A program made the position numbers and the translations under genes. 37,180 bases of DNA from a virus: positions 1 through 37,180 of IMG/VR virus record IMGVR_UViG_3300036908_000044. One strand, 5' to 3'. Each line of letters starts with the position of its first letter. Position 1 is the stretch's first letter. This document shows, in pieces, positions 15,053 to 22,916 of the stretch. Below the pieces are notes generated by a model. It ran no database searches. It was not told the DNA's origin and saw only the letters and a list, made by a program, of their open reading frames with translations.

Positions 15053-16038
15053 TAAGCGGCCCTCCGGCGCGCGATGACGCCGAGGCCGCCGGGCGTTACG
15101 ACCTTATGGCCGCCGATCGACCGCACCGCGCCAGGGGCCTTTTTCTCAATCTCTTGCGCCATCGGCCCCACGGTTTTCGGATAGCTTTTCGGGTCGCCCT
15201 TGTAGCGATACGCATACATTTCAAGCCCGGTTTTTGAGTCCTTGCCGAGCTTGGAAATGTCGGTTTTGTCTTCGCGGTCGGACGAGAAAGCCTTAATCCC
15301 CGCGCCGCCGAGGGTCCCGCCGAGCGATGCAAGGCCGCCAAGCGCCGCGTCATATTGCGCCGTGGCGTTGTTGTAATTCGCTTGCGTCGCGCCCATCGTG
15401 TTCGGGGCCGTGATCGACTCTTGCGGCGTGGCGACGAGCGACGAATTCGGCGTCGTGACTTGCGAGCCGCTTTGCAGCGCCGTGAGGGCGTTCAGAGGGG
15501 CGTCATAGGCGGTTAGCGCCTCTTGCTGGGCCTGCGCCTGATCGCCGACGAACATTTGATCGTAAGCCGTGTTTTTGGAGTTGTTGAACTGCTGCATTTG
15601 CGTCGTGTATTCTTCCGAGCCCGGCATGACGCCTTCCGCCGCCAGCGTGGCGGCTTCCTGATTGCCGGCCGCCGCCCATTGCGGGTTTAGGGTGTTTTCC
15701 TCATCGGAATTCACCTGAGCGTTGATTCCGCTAAAGCCGAGGTCCGGCCCCTGGCCGGAAAGCGCGCCGGCGCCGGACGACGCGAGCGTGTTCGCAATTC
15801 CGCCCTCCGTCGCCTGGGCTTGCGTGCCCTCGTTGAAAATTTGCTGTTCAATCGGGGAGAGCGTCGTGTTCGCCGCATAGCCGCTCGGAGACGCCGAGTC
15901 TGGCGAGTAGGTCAAACTCCCATAGGCGTTATTCTGATCGACCATGTTCATTTGCTGTTGCTGCGTAGCCGCCGCCGTGTTCGCCTGAGTTTGCATCAGG
16001 GTTTCGAGTGCGACATTGGGCTGTTGCGGTGAATTCAT
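15052..16038 (-). CDS. Virion protein with C-terminal S74-like domain (328 aa)
   Basis: Residues 1-250 are Gln/Asn/Ala-rich, helical and polar. Residues about 255-320 (FSSDREDKTDISKLGKDSKT, then MAQEIEKKAPGAV) resemble the Peptidase_S74 intramolecular chaperone, which trimerises fibres and cleaves itself with a Ser-Lys dyad. The Ser-Asp-Arg and a following Lys are present. The domain sits on a small protein next to ejection-type genes rather than on a fibre. It may act as an assembly module; autocleavage is uncertain. The ATG at 16038 was chosen because the longer ORF overlaps the GNAT gene. Confidence 0.62.
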   Translation of the reverse strand: MNSPQQPNVALETLMQTQANTAAATQQQQMNMVDQNNAYGSLTYSPDSASPSGYAANTTLSPIEQQIFNEGTQAQATEGGIANTLASSGAGALSGQGPDLGFSGINAQVNSDEENTLNPQWAAAGNQEAATLAAEGVMPGSEEYTTQMQQFNNSKNTAYDQMFVGDQAQAQQEALTAYDAPLNALTALQSGSQVTTPNSSLVATPQESITAPNTMGATQANYNNATAQYDAALGGLASLGGTLGGAGIKAFSSDREDKTDISKLGKDSKTGLEMYAYRYKGDPKSYPKTVGPMAQEIEKKAPGAVRSIGGHKVVTPGGLGVIARRRAA

Positions 16039-16442
16039 GGAGTGTCCTTGATGATGGTTTGAGAGCGCCGGAGCAGCACATAACGCGCGCCATGTTGATC
16101 GTGGCCGAAATAGTCGAGCGCGATTCCCTCGCTCACAAATCCGAGCAAGCGCATTCCGCGAATTGCCGCGTGGTTGTCGTGGCGCGTCACACACGACACC
16201 CGGCAGACGTCGAGCGGGGCTCCAAACGCCTTGCGAAAGATCGCGCGGAGATCGCGGCGCGACACGGCGGGACCAAGCGCCGCCGTCATTTGCACGTCAG
16301 AGAGCGTCCAAGAGTTGTAAACGACCGCGCCCGTCGCCTCGCCCCCGACCGAGATCAGATAGCCGACGAACGGCGGAACAAGGCGAATTCCAAGGCGCGC
16401 GTCGAGATAGGCTTTAGCGCCCGCGTTATCGTGGACGATCAC
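16035..16442 (-). CDS. GNAT-like acetyltransferase fold protein in virion operon (135 aa)
   Basis: The pattern is GNAT-like: a strand with GGEATGAVVYNSWTLSDVQM, a helix SRRDLRAIFRKAFG, a strand DVCRVSCVTRHDN, then the helix AAIRGMRLLGFVSEGI and a final YVLLRR strand. The usual Q/RxxGxG/A acetyl-CoA loop is not clear, so it may bind but not use the cofactor. Phages often carry such a gene among head and tail genes; the target is unknown. It overlaps neighbours by ATGA on both sides. Confidence 0.65.
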   Translation of the reverse strand: MIVHDNAGAKAYLDARLGIRLVPPFVGYLISVGGEATGAVVYNSWTLSDVQMTAALGPAVSRRDLRAIFRKAFGAPLDVCRVSCVTRHDNHAAIRGMRLLGFVSEGIALDYFGHDQHGARYVLLRRSQTIIKDTP

Positions 16443-18442
16443 GCCATCAGACTCCCGTCCTCGTAAAGAACGGTCGTCGAAAGCAGCCGAATGTCAGGCT
16501 GCACCGCTGAATTTATCGAGCCCGAAAGGATAGGCGCGACAGCAAACCCGAGCCCGTAGCAGGGGGACCACTGCGAGAAGGTTTTTAGCGTCGCGCCCCA
16601 CGTCGCCACATCCCACAGCGATACATCCCACGTCGCGCCCGCGAGAGGGCCGCCAAGGACGCCAGCGGGCAGCGGCATCGTAATGTCGAAATTCACATTC
16701 ACATTGACTTGCAGCGGGGCGGAAAAGTTGGCGAGCAAGTTGGGCCGCACCATACGGACAATCTTGCCGTGCGCGTCATCGGCGCCGAGCGTCGAGAACG
16801 ACGGGAAGATGACCACGGAATAGGCCGCGCCGTTATCGGAACCGCCGCTTTCGCCGGCCATGACCACGCCGGCCGAGGTTCCGAAATAAAGCTGATTTTC
16901 GAGGACGGCGTAAGACTGCGAGTCCCACCCGACATAGCTCGCCCAGGCCCCGGAGCGCGTATTCGTGACGAACTGCGTCCGATCGGATGGCGTCGCTTGC
17001 GGCAAGTTGACGATCGCGAAAGATTCGCGCGGCCATATACAGACCGCCCAACCAGACAGCCCGCCGCGCGCGACAACGGCGTCGTGCCAAGCCGGCGCGA
17101 TTGACGCCGTGAGAGCTTGGTTCTGCAGCGACAATTGATCCAACTGCATCACGTTTGACATAGCCACTATGCCATCTTCCGTGAGAATAATCAGATCGCC
17201 GCCGCTCTTGAAAAGGCAGCGAATCCCCAGCGGCTTGGAAATCTGGAATACGCCTTGCAGCGCCCAGGCCGTATCACCGGGCCACAGCCCGGAATAGATC
17301 GCGACTTCGCCCTCGCTTGTGACAAAACAGCAGGCGTCGTAAGGGCCGGAAACGGCAGTAACCGACCACGCGCCGCCCGCAACGAGGTTGCCGCCCTTGT
17401 GAAATATGCCCGCCAGCGGCAGCAGCGTCGCAACGCCGCCGATCGAGGCGACCGGGAGGTAATAGGCGTTGAGCGAATCCGCTTGGCAGAAATAAAGACG
17501 ATCCTTGAACGTCCAGACTTGCGACATCCCCGCGCCCGCGAGCCCCCACACAGGGGGCGTCGAATAGGCCGTGATGGCGACACCAACGCCGGTCGCGGTG
17601 ACGGGCTGAGTCAGCGTCAGATAGCCCGACCCAGGAACCAGCGAGGCGATAAAGGTTCCGTCCGGGATTCCGCTCGTGGTCGGGTTTCCCGTGGTTATCG
17701 CCTGCCCCACCGCGAGGTTCGCGAACGAGGCCACGGCGGAAACGCGAAAGCCATTGATAGTGATGGTTTCGGCGGTTGAGCCGCCCGTCGCCGGCAGGCT
17801 TATCGTGATGGTGAGCCCGACAGAATCCCAAGAGAGGATCGTCGCCCCGATCGGGATTCCAGAACCGGAAATCGGGCAGTTCGCCGCGAGTTGCGTCCAG
17901 TCAGAGCAGACAATGGCGGTAATCGTCGGCGAGCCGCTGGACGGGGTTCCCGTGACCGTGAAAACGCCAAGCGTGCCCGTCGTCGAATAGGTTTTCGTGA
18001 ATTGCGTTCCGTCATAGGTCATCGGCAGATCGACGCCATCGACGATCGACAGAACCGTGTTGCCGGCGAAATTCGTGAAGTTGGCCGCCTCGATATTCGC
18101 CGCGCCGAGGCCCGATAGCAGCGGAGAACCGACCGCGCCATCAGCCGTTACGTCATAGATATTATTCGCGCACGCGGCGATCATTTTGGAAAGAGCGCCG
18201 TTCGTCCAAACCCACAGCGAAGTGACCGGACTCGCCGGCATCCCCGTAGCCCAATTGAACGATCCGTAGCGCGCGCGCACATAGTCCAGGCGCGGAAAGG
18301 CGTTCTGCAGGACGTAGGCGGTCCCGGCCGGGGCTTGAGACATATTGCCGCCGACCCACCAGCCCTTAGTCGGGGCCGGCAGGGTGAACGGCTTTGCGAC
18401 CTCGACGCCGCGAGGCTTGGAGGCGACGGGCTTTAGCCTCAC
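16439..18442 (-). CDS. Large tail/head-completion protein, possibly gp10-like (667 aa)
   Basis: The N-terminus (KGWWVGGNMSQAPAGTAYVL, NAFPRLDYVRARYGSFNW) and the repeated Trp/Gly beta-strands suggest a beta-propeller-like tail hub or packaged-DNA stabilisation protein of the P22 gp10 kind. Residues about 155-300 hold inserted modules with GSGIPIGATILSW and GIPDGTFIASL motifs also found in other virion proteins here. It follows the adaptor gene, as in P22-like clusters. Assignment is by order and composition. Confidence 0.6.
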   Translation of the reverse strand: MRLKPVASKPRGVEVAKPFTLPAPTKGWWVGGNMSQAPAGTAYVLQNAFPRLDYVRARYGSFNWATGMPASPVTSLWVWTNGALSKMIAACANNIYDVTADGAVGSPLLSGLGAANIEAANFTNFAGNTVLSIVDGVDLPMTYDGTQFTKTYSTTGTLGVFTVTGTPSSGSPTITAIVCSDWTQLAANCPISGSGIPIGATILSWDSVGLTITISLPATGGSTAETITINGFRVSAVASFANLAVGQAITTGNPTTSGIPDGTFIASLVPGSGYLTLTQPVTATGVGVAITAYSTPPVWGLAGAGMSQVWTFKDRLYFCQADSLNAYYLPVASIGGVATLLPLAGIFHKGGNLVAGGAWSVTAVSGPYDACCFVTSEGEVAIYSGLWPGDTAWALQGVFQISKPLGIRCLFKSGGDLIILTEDGIVAMSNVMQLDQLSLQNQALTASIAPAWHDAVVARGGLSGWAVCIWPRESFAIVNLPQATPSDRTQFVTNTRSGAWASYVGWDSQSYAVLENQLYFGTSAGVVMAGESGGSDNGAAYSVVIFPSFSTLGADDAHGKIVRMVRPNLLANFSAPLQVNVNVNFDITMPLPAGVLGGPLAGATWDVSLWDVATWGATLKTFSQWSPCYGLGFAVAPILSGSINSAVQPDIRLLSTTVLYEDGSLMA

Positions 18443-19179
18443 GAGAATTGCCCCGACGATCCGGCATCGGAATTGTCGGCGATCAGACCAGGGAAGAACG
18501 CGGACGGGTCAAAAGTTCCGCCCTTGTTCGACATGGACACCATGCGGCCCGTATCTTCCTGCCCGGCCGTCGCGTCAAAGCGCCGCTCATATTCCGCGAA
18601 ACGCTCCGCGTATTGCAGCCCCTTGGCCTCTTTCCACCGCCAAATCACCCCGAGCTCGATCAGGCTTTCGTCAATCAGCGACGTGTTGAGGTCGGCTGTC
18701 CATCGCGGGCGCCGCGTCGCGCCATCGACATCGAGCACCCAGCAGGAGGACCGATATTCCAGCGTCACGAGTTCGCCGGCCGCCAGCGCGGGCCAGATTT
18801 CAATATTGCCGCCGATCATGCGCCACAGCGGGCGAATAGGCATCGCCGGCAGCGCTTTCAACAAAAGCAGCCGCTCCGGCATGATCGGGCCAGCCAGCGG
18901 CAGCAGCGGGTAAAGGTTCGAGACGAGAAGCGACGACTCGCCGAGCGACGCCCAATCGGCGGGGAGCGCCCATACCGTTGTTTTTCCGTCGCCGGTAATG
19001 CCGCCCGGCACCTTGAGATTTTTCCATCCCCAGCGCCGCGCCACGTCGTCACCCGTCCGCTGAGCAAGCTGCATCAGCAGCGCCGCAGAGGAATCGAGAC
19101 TCGCATAGACAGACGAATAGTTATTCGCCACTCCCGACAGTTCCAAAAAGGCATTATTGACGATCGAGAGCAGCGACAT
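18439..19179 (-). CDS. Head-tail adaptor, tail-tubular-A/gp4-like (246 aa)
   Basis: The N-terminal helices (SLLSIVNNAFLELSGVANNY), an ARRWGWKNL segment and VWALPADWASLGES resemble the adaptors below the portal in podoviruses (T7 gp11 or P22 gp4 type). The C-terminal helix (LIELGVIWRWKEAKGLQYAE) also fits. It would form the ring joining portal and tail. The start codon is directly preceded by a 14-base palindrome that supplies its AGAGG ribosome binding sequence. Confidence 0.65.
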   Translation of the reverse strand: MSLLSIVNNAFLELSGVANNYSSVYASLDSSAALLMQLAQRTGDDVARRWGWKNLKVPGGITGDGKTTVWALPADWASLGESSLLVSNLYPLLPLAGPIMPERLLLLKALPAMPIRPLWRMIGGNIEIWPALAAGELVTLEYRSSCWVLDVDGATRRPRWTADLNTSLIDESLIELGVIWRWKEAKGLQYAERFAEYERRFDATAGQEDTGRMVSMSNKGGTFDPSAFFPGLIADNSDAGSSGQFS

Positions 19180-19193
19180 TTAGAGGCCTCTAA
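19180..19193 (-). promoter_or_regulatory. Palindromic ribosome-binding element TTAGAGGCCTCTAA
   Basis: A perfect 14-base palindrome immediately upstream of the ATG at 19179; its AGAGG is the Shine-Dalgarno. The same GAGGCCTCTAAATG module precedes the ATG at 4468 on the other strand. A variant (AAGGCCTCTAAATT) lies at 24157-24170. Confidence 0.5.
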
Positions 19194-19231
19194 TTTGGAG
19201 AGGACGCCCGGCCGTGGCCGAGCGCGCCGGA

Positions 19232-19543
19232 TTAAGCCTTCGCGTCGTGCTTGGCTGCTTGGCCCTTCTGGAATGGCATCCATTCGGCCCACATACCATT
19301 GCCGCCGGGCAATTCCTCATCCTGCAACAGTGAGACAGAAGTAAACGAGAACCGCTCGCCGTTGTGGTCAGTGACGGACAGATTGACGCATCGGTCGCCG
19401 TGCACATATACCACCGTCGCCGCCATAGGCTGCTTTGGATCGCGGCTGATGGAGCCGCGCTTGTCGCCGCCAAGGCGCAAGTGTTTCAATTGTTCGTCGG
19501 TCATGTGAAACAACACGATGCGACCAACCGTGGGAGAAATCAT
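19232..19543 (-). CDS. Small conserved phage protein (103 aa)
   Basis: Starts MISPTVGRIVLFHM and is beta-rich, with AATVVYVHGDRCVNLSVTDH. Small proteins with a PTVGRIV opening are common among Rhizobiales phages and sit near the structural genes. Role unknown; the location between adaptor and capsid-accessory genes suggests a head-completion or regulatory part. Confidence 0.7.
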   Translation of the reverse strand: MISPTVGRIVLFHMTDEQLKHLRLGGDKRGSISRDPKQPMAATVVYVHGDRCVNLSVTDHNGERFSFTSVSLLQDEELPGGNGMWAEWMPFQKGQAAKHDAKA

Positions 19544-19582
19544 AAGGAGAAGCCTTCTATTAGAGGGAGGGAGGGTTGCGGG

Positions 19583-20200
19583 TTAAGCCGCAGCCTTGCG
19601 CTTGCCGTCGCTTTCGAGGCTTTTCAGCCGGGCCGCCAGCGACGCCATTTCAGACTTGAGTTCCGCGTTGCTTTCGCGGAGCCGCTCGTTTTCGGCGCCG
19701 AACTTCGCGGCCGCCGCATTGTCCTTGGCCGAGGCGAGCCACGCCTCCGCCTTCGAGCGCCACACGCGGCCATCCTGGATTTTCGTCACGAGATGGTCCG
19801 AGAGGCCCGCGACGTGCTCGACTGAATAAATGCCGAGCGAGTCGAATTCCGCAATCTGAATCGGGGAGAGCAGCGGCCACTCTTTCAGCGGCGTTCCATC
19901 AACCGTGCGCGCGACGCGGCTCGTTTTCCATTTCTCATACTGAGCGGCGAACCGCTCCTTAATCGCGTCATCGACCGGATGCGCCGCGACGCTGTTCATA
20001 TCGCCAGCCACGCGAATCTGAACGATCTCGAATTCCTTGTAAGTCGCCTTCCCGGTCTCTTCCGTGGCGCGCTCATCCTTGACCGGAATCGCCATGAAGA
20101 TCGGCGTCACACCCTTGTTCATCTGGCCGTAATCGACCGTTCCCCACTGATCGACGCTCGCCGTGGGATCACCGATCGCAATCTGAGAAATATCATCCAT
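19583..20200 (-). CDS. Capsid-region protein with C-terminal coiled coil (205 aa)
   Basis: Residues 1-100 look like a compact domain (NKGVTPIFMAIPVKDERATE, then FEIVQIRVAGDMNSV). Residues 105-150 contain GTPLKEWPLLSPIQIAEFDS and a helix with VEHVAGLSDHL. Residues 155-200 are a coiled coil (ENERLRESNAELKSEMASLA). Such proteins occur beside capsid genes in alphaproteobacterial phages; I know no defined function. Confidence 0.7.
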   Translation of the reverse strand: MDDISQIAIGDPTASVDQWGTVDYGQMNKGVTPIFMAIPVKDERATEETGKATYKEFEIVQIRVAGDMNSVAAHPVDDAIKERFAAQYEKWKTSRVARTVDGTPLKEWPLLSPIQIAEFDSLGIYSVEHVAGLSDHLVTKIQDGRVWRSKAEAWLASAKDNAAAAKFGAENERLRESNAELKSEMASLAARLKSLESDGKRKAAA

Positions 20201-20281
20201 TGTTGAAGCGCCTTGCGCATGAGGGGAAAGCCGGCCGGGCGCGATTAAGCGTCCGACCGGGAGCAGCGCGAGCCGCTAAGA

Positions 20282-20302
20282 CGCGGGCAGGAGTGACCCG
20301 CG
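20282..20302 (-). other. Hairpin downstream of the decoration-protein gene
   Basis: CGCGGG and CCCGCG surround a 9-base loop, starting 7 bases beyond the gene's stop. No T-run follows, so this is more likely an mRNA-stabilising or pausing hairpin than a full terminator. The rest of the 109-base gap (20201-20309) shows nothing else. Confidence 0.35.
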
Positions 20303-20309
20303 AATTCTG

Positions 20310-21299
20310 TTAGTTCTGGACGCTGATTTGCGGCCAGCGAAGCAACGCCTCGATGTAGATGGTGGTGGTGAAGTTGATCGAGGCCGCCGTAGCCGTGGCC
20401 GCCGCAGACATATTGATCGTGTAGTTGCCGGGCGCGCCCGTGATGCTCAGGATGGTCGTCGAGGCGGGAATCCCCGTGCCAGCGATCGTCTGATTGGGGT
20501 AAATTCCGGGGATATTCGGGACGCTCGTCAGAGCGGCCGACAGGTTGGTCGTCGCGCCCCACGTCGAGTTATTGGCCGCCGTGACAGTGGTTCCGGTGTT
20601 CGTCGCCGTCGCCGCCGCCGACATCACGATAATGCCGCCCTGAATATCCTTGATGTAAGTGCCGTTCGGGATACCCGTTCCAGAAAGCGTCTGGCCGATA
20701 ACCTGGCCTTTCGACTGCGACACGTTCGTCAGGTTGACTGAGCCCGTTACCGTGTTCGCCGTGAAGGTCCAAGAGGTCGGGGCCGCCCAGGCGTTCTGAA
20801 TGCCCATCGAGCCGACCAGAGCCGACGCGGGGGCGTTCACCTGACCGTTGACGGCCGTGGTGTTGAGTGGCTTGCTCTGAGCGTTGACGGTCGCGATATT
20901 CATGAGCGAAACGCCGGCGCGCTGCACCCACACGCCATAGACGCCGGCAGCGGGGAACGTGTAGGACCACTGGCCGCCCGAGGCGAATTCCTCGATGCAA
21001 TCGAGATTGCCGCCAAGGAAGAACGTGCCGACGCTGGCGCCGAACGGATGCACCCCCGTGCCGGTCTGAGAAACGACAGCCTGGAAGCTGTTGTCCCACA
21101 CCAGCACGTCGCCCTGATTGAGCGTCAGAGACGTTTCGACGGTGAGTGCCAGGAAGACGAATTCCGCTTCCGCCTCGCCGGCGACTACCGAGCCATACGC
21201 GAAATTAGGGAATGGCGTGTTGCCGGCCGAGCCGTAAGGCCCTTCGGGCAGATACGGCCGGACGCCGATCTGCTCGTATTGCTTCTTTGCGATAGTCAT
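20310..21299 (-). CDS. Capsid decoration or minor structural protein (329 aa)
   Basis: Residues 1-140 form a beta-rich domain (VLVWDNSFQAVVSQTGTGVH, WSYTFPAAGVYGVWVQR) that suits a capsid-surface protein. Residues about 200-240 and 267-310 are two copies of a module: GQTLSGTGIPNGTYI then MSAAATATNTGTTV, and NQTIAGTGIPASTTI then MSAAATATAAS. It is separated from the major capsid gene only by a homing endonuclease gene, so it was probably its immediate neighbour. Decoration role is inferred. Confidence 0.6.
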   Translation of the reverse strand: MTIAKKQYEQIGVRPYLPEGPYGSAGNTPFPNFAYGSVVAGEAEAEFVFLALTVETSLTLNQGDVLVWDNSFQAVVSQTGTGVHPFGASVGTFFLGGNLDCIEEFASGGQWSYTFPAAGVYGVWVQRAGVSLMNIATVNAQSKPLNTTAVNGQVNAPASALVGSMGIQNAWAAPTSWTFTANTVTGSVNLTNVSQSKGQVIGQTLSGTGIPNGTYIKDIQGGIIVMSAAATATNTGTTVTAANNSTWGATTNLSAALTSVPNIPGIYPNQTIAGTGIPASTTILSITGAPGNYTINMSAAATATAASINFTTTIYIEALLRWPQISVQN

Positions 21300-21311
21300 G
21301 GTGATTGACCT

Positions 21312-21821
21312 TTATGTGGTGCGAGAGAACGCCCCGTATTCTTTCTCGTGGGCGTCTGAAACAGCTTGGGCGGCTTCTCGAATCGTGTCGAAATACCCGA
21401 GGTGCTTTTGCTTGCCGCCGATTTGTGCATGTGCCTGGTATTTGCTGCCACGGACGCAGACGCCCTTAACGCCGAGATAATTGTTTTTGTAGGCTCGCCC
21501 GTTTGCCTTGTTTTGCGATTGAGTCGCAAGACGAAGGTTTGACCAACGATCGTCCCATTGCTTGCCGTTCTCATGATCGACCTGAAGCGGAGGCCACTCG
21601 CCGGTCATGAGAGCCCAGGCAATATTGGACCGGGGATACTGACGCCCGTTGAGGTTGATGCGCCAGTATCCCGCAGATTTACCCGTCCCAACGCGCCCGG
21701 CGGATTCACCCTTGCGGCATTTCCCGCCGAGCGTCGTGAGCCAAAAACAAAGACCGAGTTCGGGATCGTATTCGAGGCGTTGCCGCAATCCGTCGATGGA
21801 TATTCTTTCGCGCTCTGTCAC
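21312..21821 (-). CDS. HNH homing endonuclease with AP2 domain (169 aa)
   Basis: Residues about 50-110 carry an HNH motif: LQVDHENGKQWDDRWSNLRL with His83, Asn85 and Asn95, then Asn104. Residues about 115-165 resemble an AP2 DNA-binding domain (YLGVKGVCVRGSKYQAHAQI, LGYFDTIREAAQAVSDAH). Such free-standing genes cut DNA at or near sites lacking them and spread by recombination. It starts with GTG 6 bases after GGAGGG. It lies between the major capsid and decoration genes, a favoured position for conserved targets. Confidence 0.9.
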   Translation of the reverse strand: MTERERISIDGLRQRLEYDPELGLCFWLTTLGGKCRKGESAGRVGTGKSAGYWRINLNGRQYPRSNIAWALMTGEWPPLQVDHENGKQWDDRWSNLRLATQSQNKANGRAYKNNYLGVKGVCVRGSKYQAHAQIGGKQKHLGYFDTIREAAQAVSDAHEKEYGAFSRTT

Positions 21822-21845
21822 CTTATGCCCTCCTGTGTTATGGAG

Positions 21846-21875
21846 AGCGTAAGATTATTAACCCAAGCGCGTCAA
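21846..21875 (-). promoter_or_regulatory. Candidate sigma70-type promoter for the HNH gene
   Basis: TTGACG (21875-21870) and TACGCT (21851-21846) are separated by 18 bases on the minus strand, in the gap after the capsid stop codon. The -10 match is only moderate. An own promoter would be typical of an inserted homing endonuclease gene. Confidence 0.3.
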
Positions 21876-21885
21876 GCCCCATCAC

Positions 21886-22887
21886 TTATTGCCAAAGGAC
21901 TCCTTGTAGTGAGGAGTTCAGGCACGTCAGATTTCCCGCCCAAGCCATGATGCGAACGATGGCATCCTGGTTGACGTTCGACCGATCCTTGCCGATCACC
22001 TTGAAGTTACGGCGCGCGTGCGGCCGATACTGGATGTAATCCTCGTTGAGGAAATACATCGTGTTCGCCGAAATCTGACCGTTTTTGCCGCCGTCGAGCA
22101 CTACCGGGCAGCGCTTGCCCGCGCCGAAATACTCAAGAGCCGTGAAGCCGGCGCCGGCCATCTTGTCGTCGTTCGTGATGCGCTGAATCGCCTGGAGCGA
22201 AGTCAGATAGGCGGTGTAATAGTTCGAGTCCGCCACGATCAGGTTCACGCCATCGCTGTTGCGCTTCAACGCGATGGTGTTTTTATTCATGTAGGCCTGG
22301 ATATTCGTCGAGGTGACGACGCCCAGCGTGTCCGTGTTCGCGTTGTCGGCGGTGTTGCGCCACCAGACTTGCGCGCTCCGATCAATGCCGCCGACGACGC
22401 CCGAGGTCGGAACCTTGGACACCAGCAGCGACAGGCCGCCAATCTGCTTGCCGCCGTAGCCCGTGCCGTCCGAGTAGACGCCGGCAGACATGGCGTTCCA
22501 GAAAGTATCCTCGGCAGTGTCAACGCGCGCCTCGATGAGGTCGATCATCGCCTCTTCGCTGCTGTTCTGGAGCTCTTCGAGTCCCGACAGTGTGACCGCG
22601 ATGGACGCCTGCTTGAGCGGGAAGCGGGCCGCCGTCAACGTGTCGTTAAGCGACACGTTGAGGAATTCATAGCCCGAATACCACATGAACGTCTGGTTCT
22701 GGGCGTAACGGAGTTCCTGCATAATCTCGCGACCGCCGTCGAAAAACTTCTGTTTTCCTTTGGTGCGGAGGCGATAGAGCAGCGCGTTGTTGTTGGAGAT
22801 GTTGTCGGCGAGCTTCTTGGAGCGATTTTCTAGGGTGGTCGTGACCACATCGCCCCAGTCAACCGATACGACGAGAGGGGAAGCCAT
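21886..22887 (-). CDS. Major capsid protein (333 aa)
   Basis: The size and sequence features fit a major capsid protein of HK97-type fold as seen in Rhizobiales phages: an N-terminal helix (LENRSKKLADNISNNNALLY), FFDGGREIMQELRYAQNQTF, an alpha-helical spine (SSEEAMIDLIEARVDTAEDT), and a conserved loop (GGIDRSAQVWWRN). It follows the scaffold-like gene and lies between portal and adaptor genes. It forms the icosahedral shell. Confidence 0.82.
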   Translation of the reverse strand: MASPLVVSVDWGDVVTTTLENRSKKLADNISNNNALLYRLRTKGKQKFFDGGREIMQELRYAQNQTFMWYSGYEFLNVSLNDTLTAARFPLKQASIAVTLSGLEELQNSSEEAMIDLIEARVDTAEDTFWNAMSAGVYSDGTGYGGKQIGGLSLLVSKVPTSGVVGGIDRSAQVWWRNTADNANTDTLGVVTSTNIQAYMNKNTIALKRNSDGVNLIVADSNYYTAYLTSLQAIQRITNDDKMAGAGFTALEYFGAGKRCPVVLDGGKNGQISANTMYFLNEDYIQYRPHARRNFKVIGKDRSNVNQDAIVRIMAWAGNLTCLNSSLQGVLWQ

Positions 22888-22916
22888 GATGTATTTTCCT
22901 TACGGAATGAGGGGAT

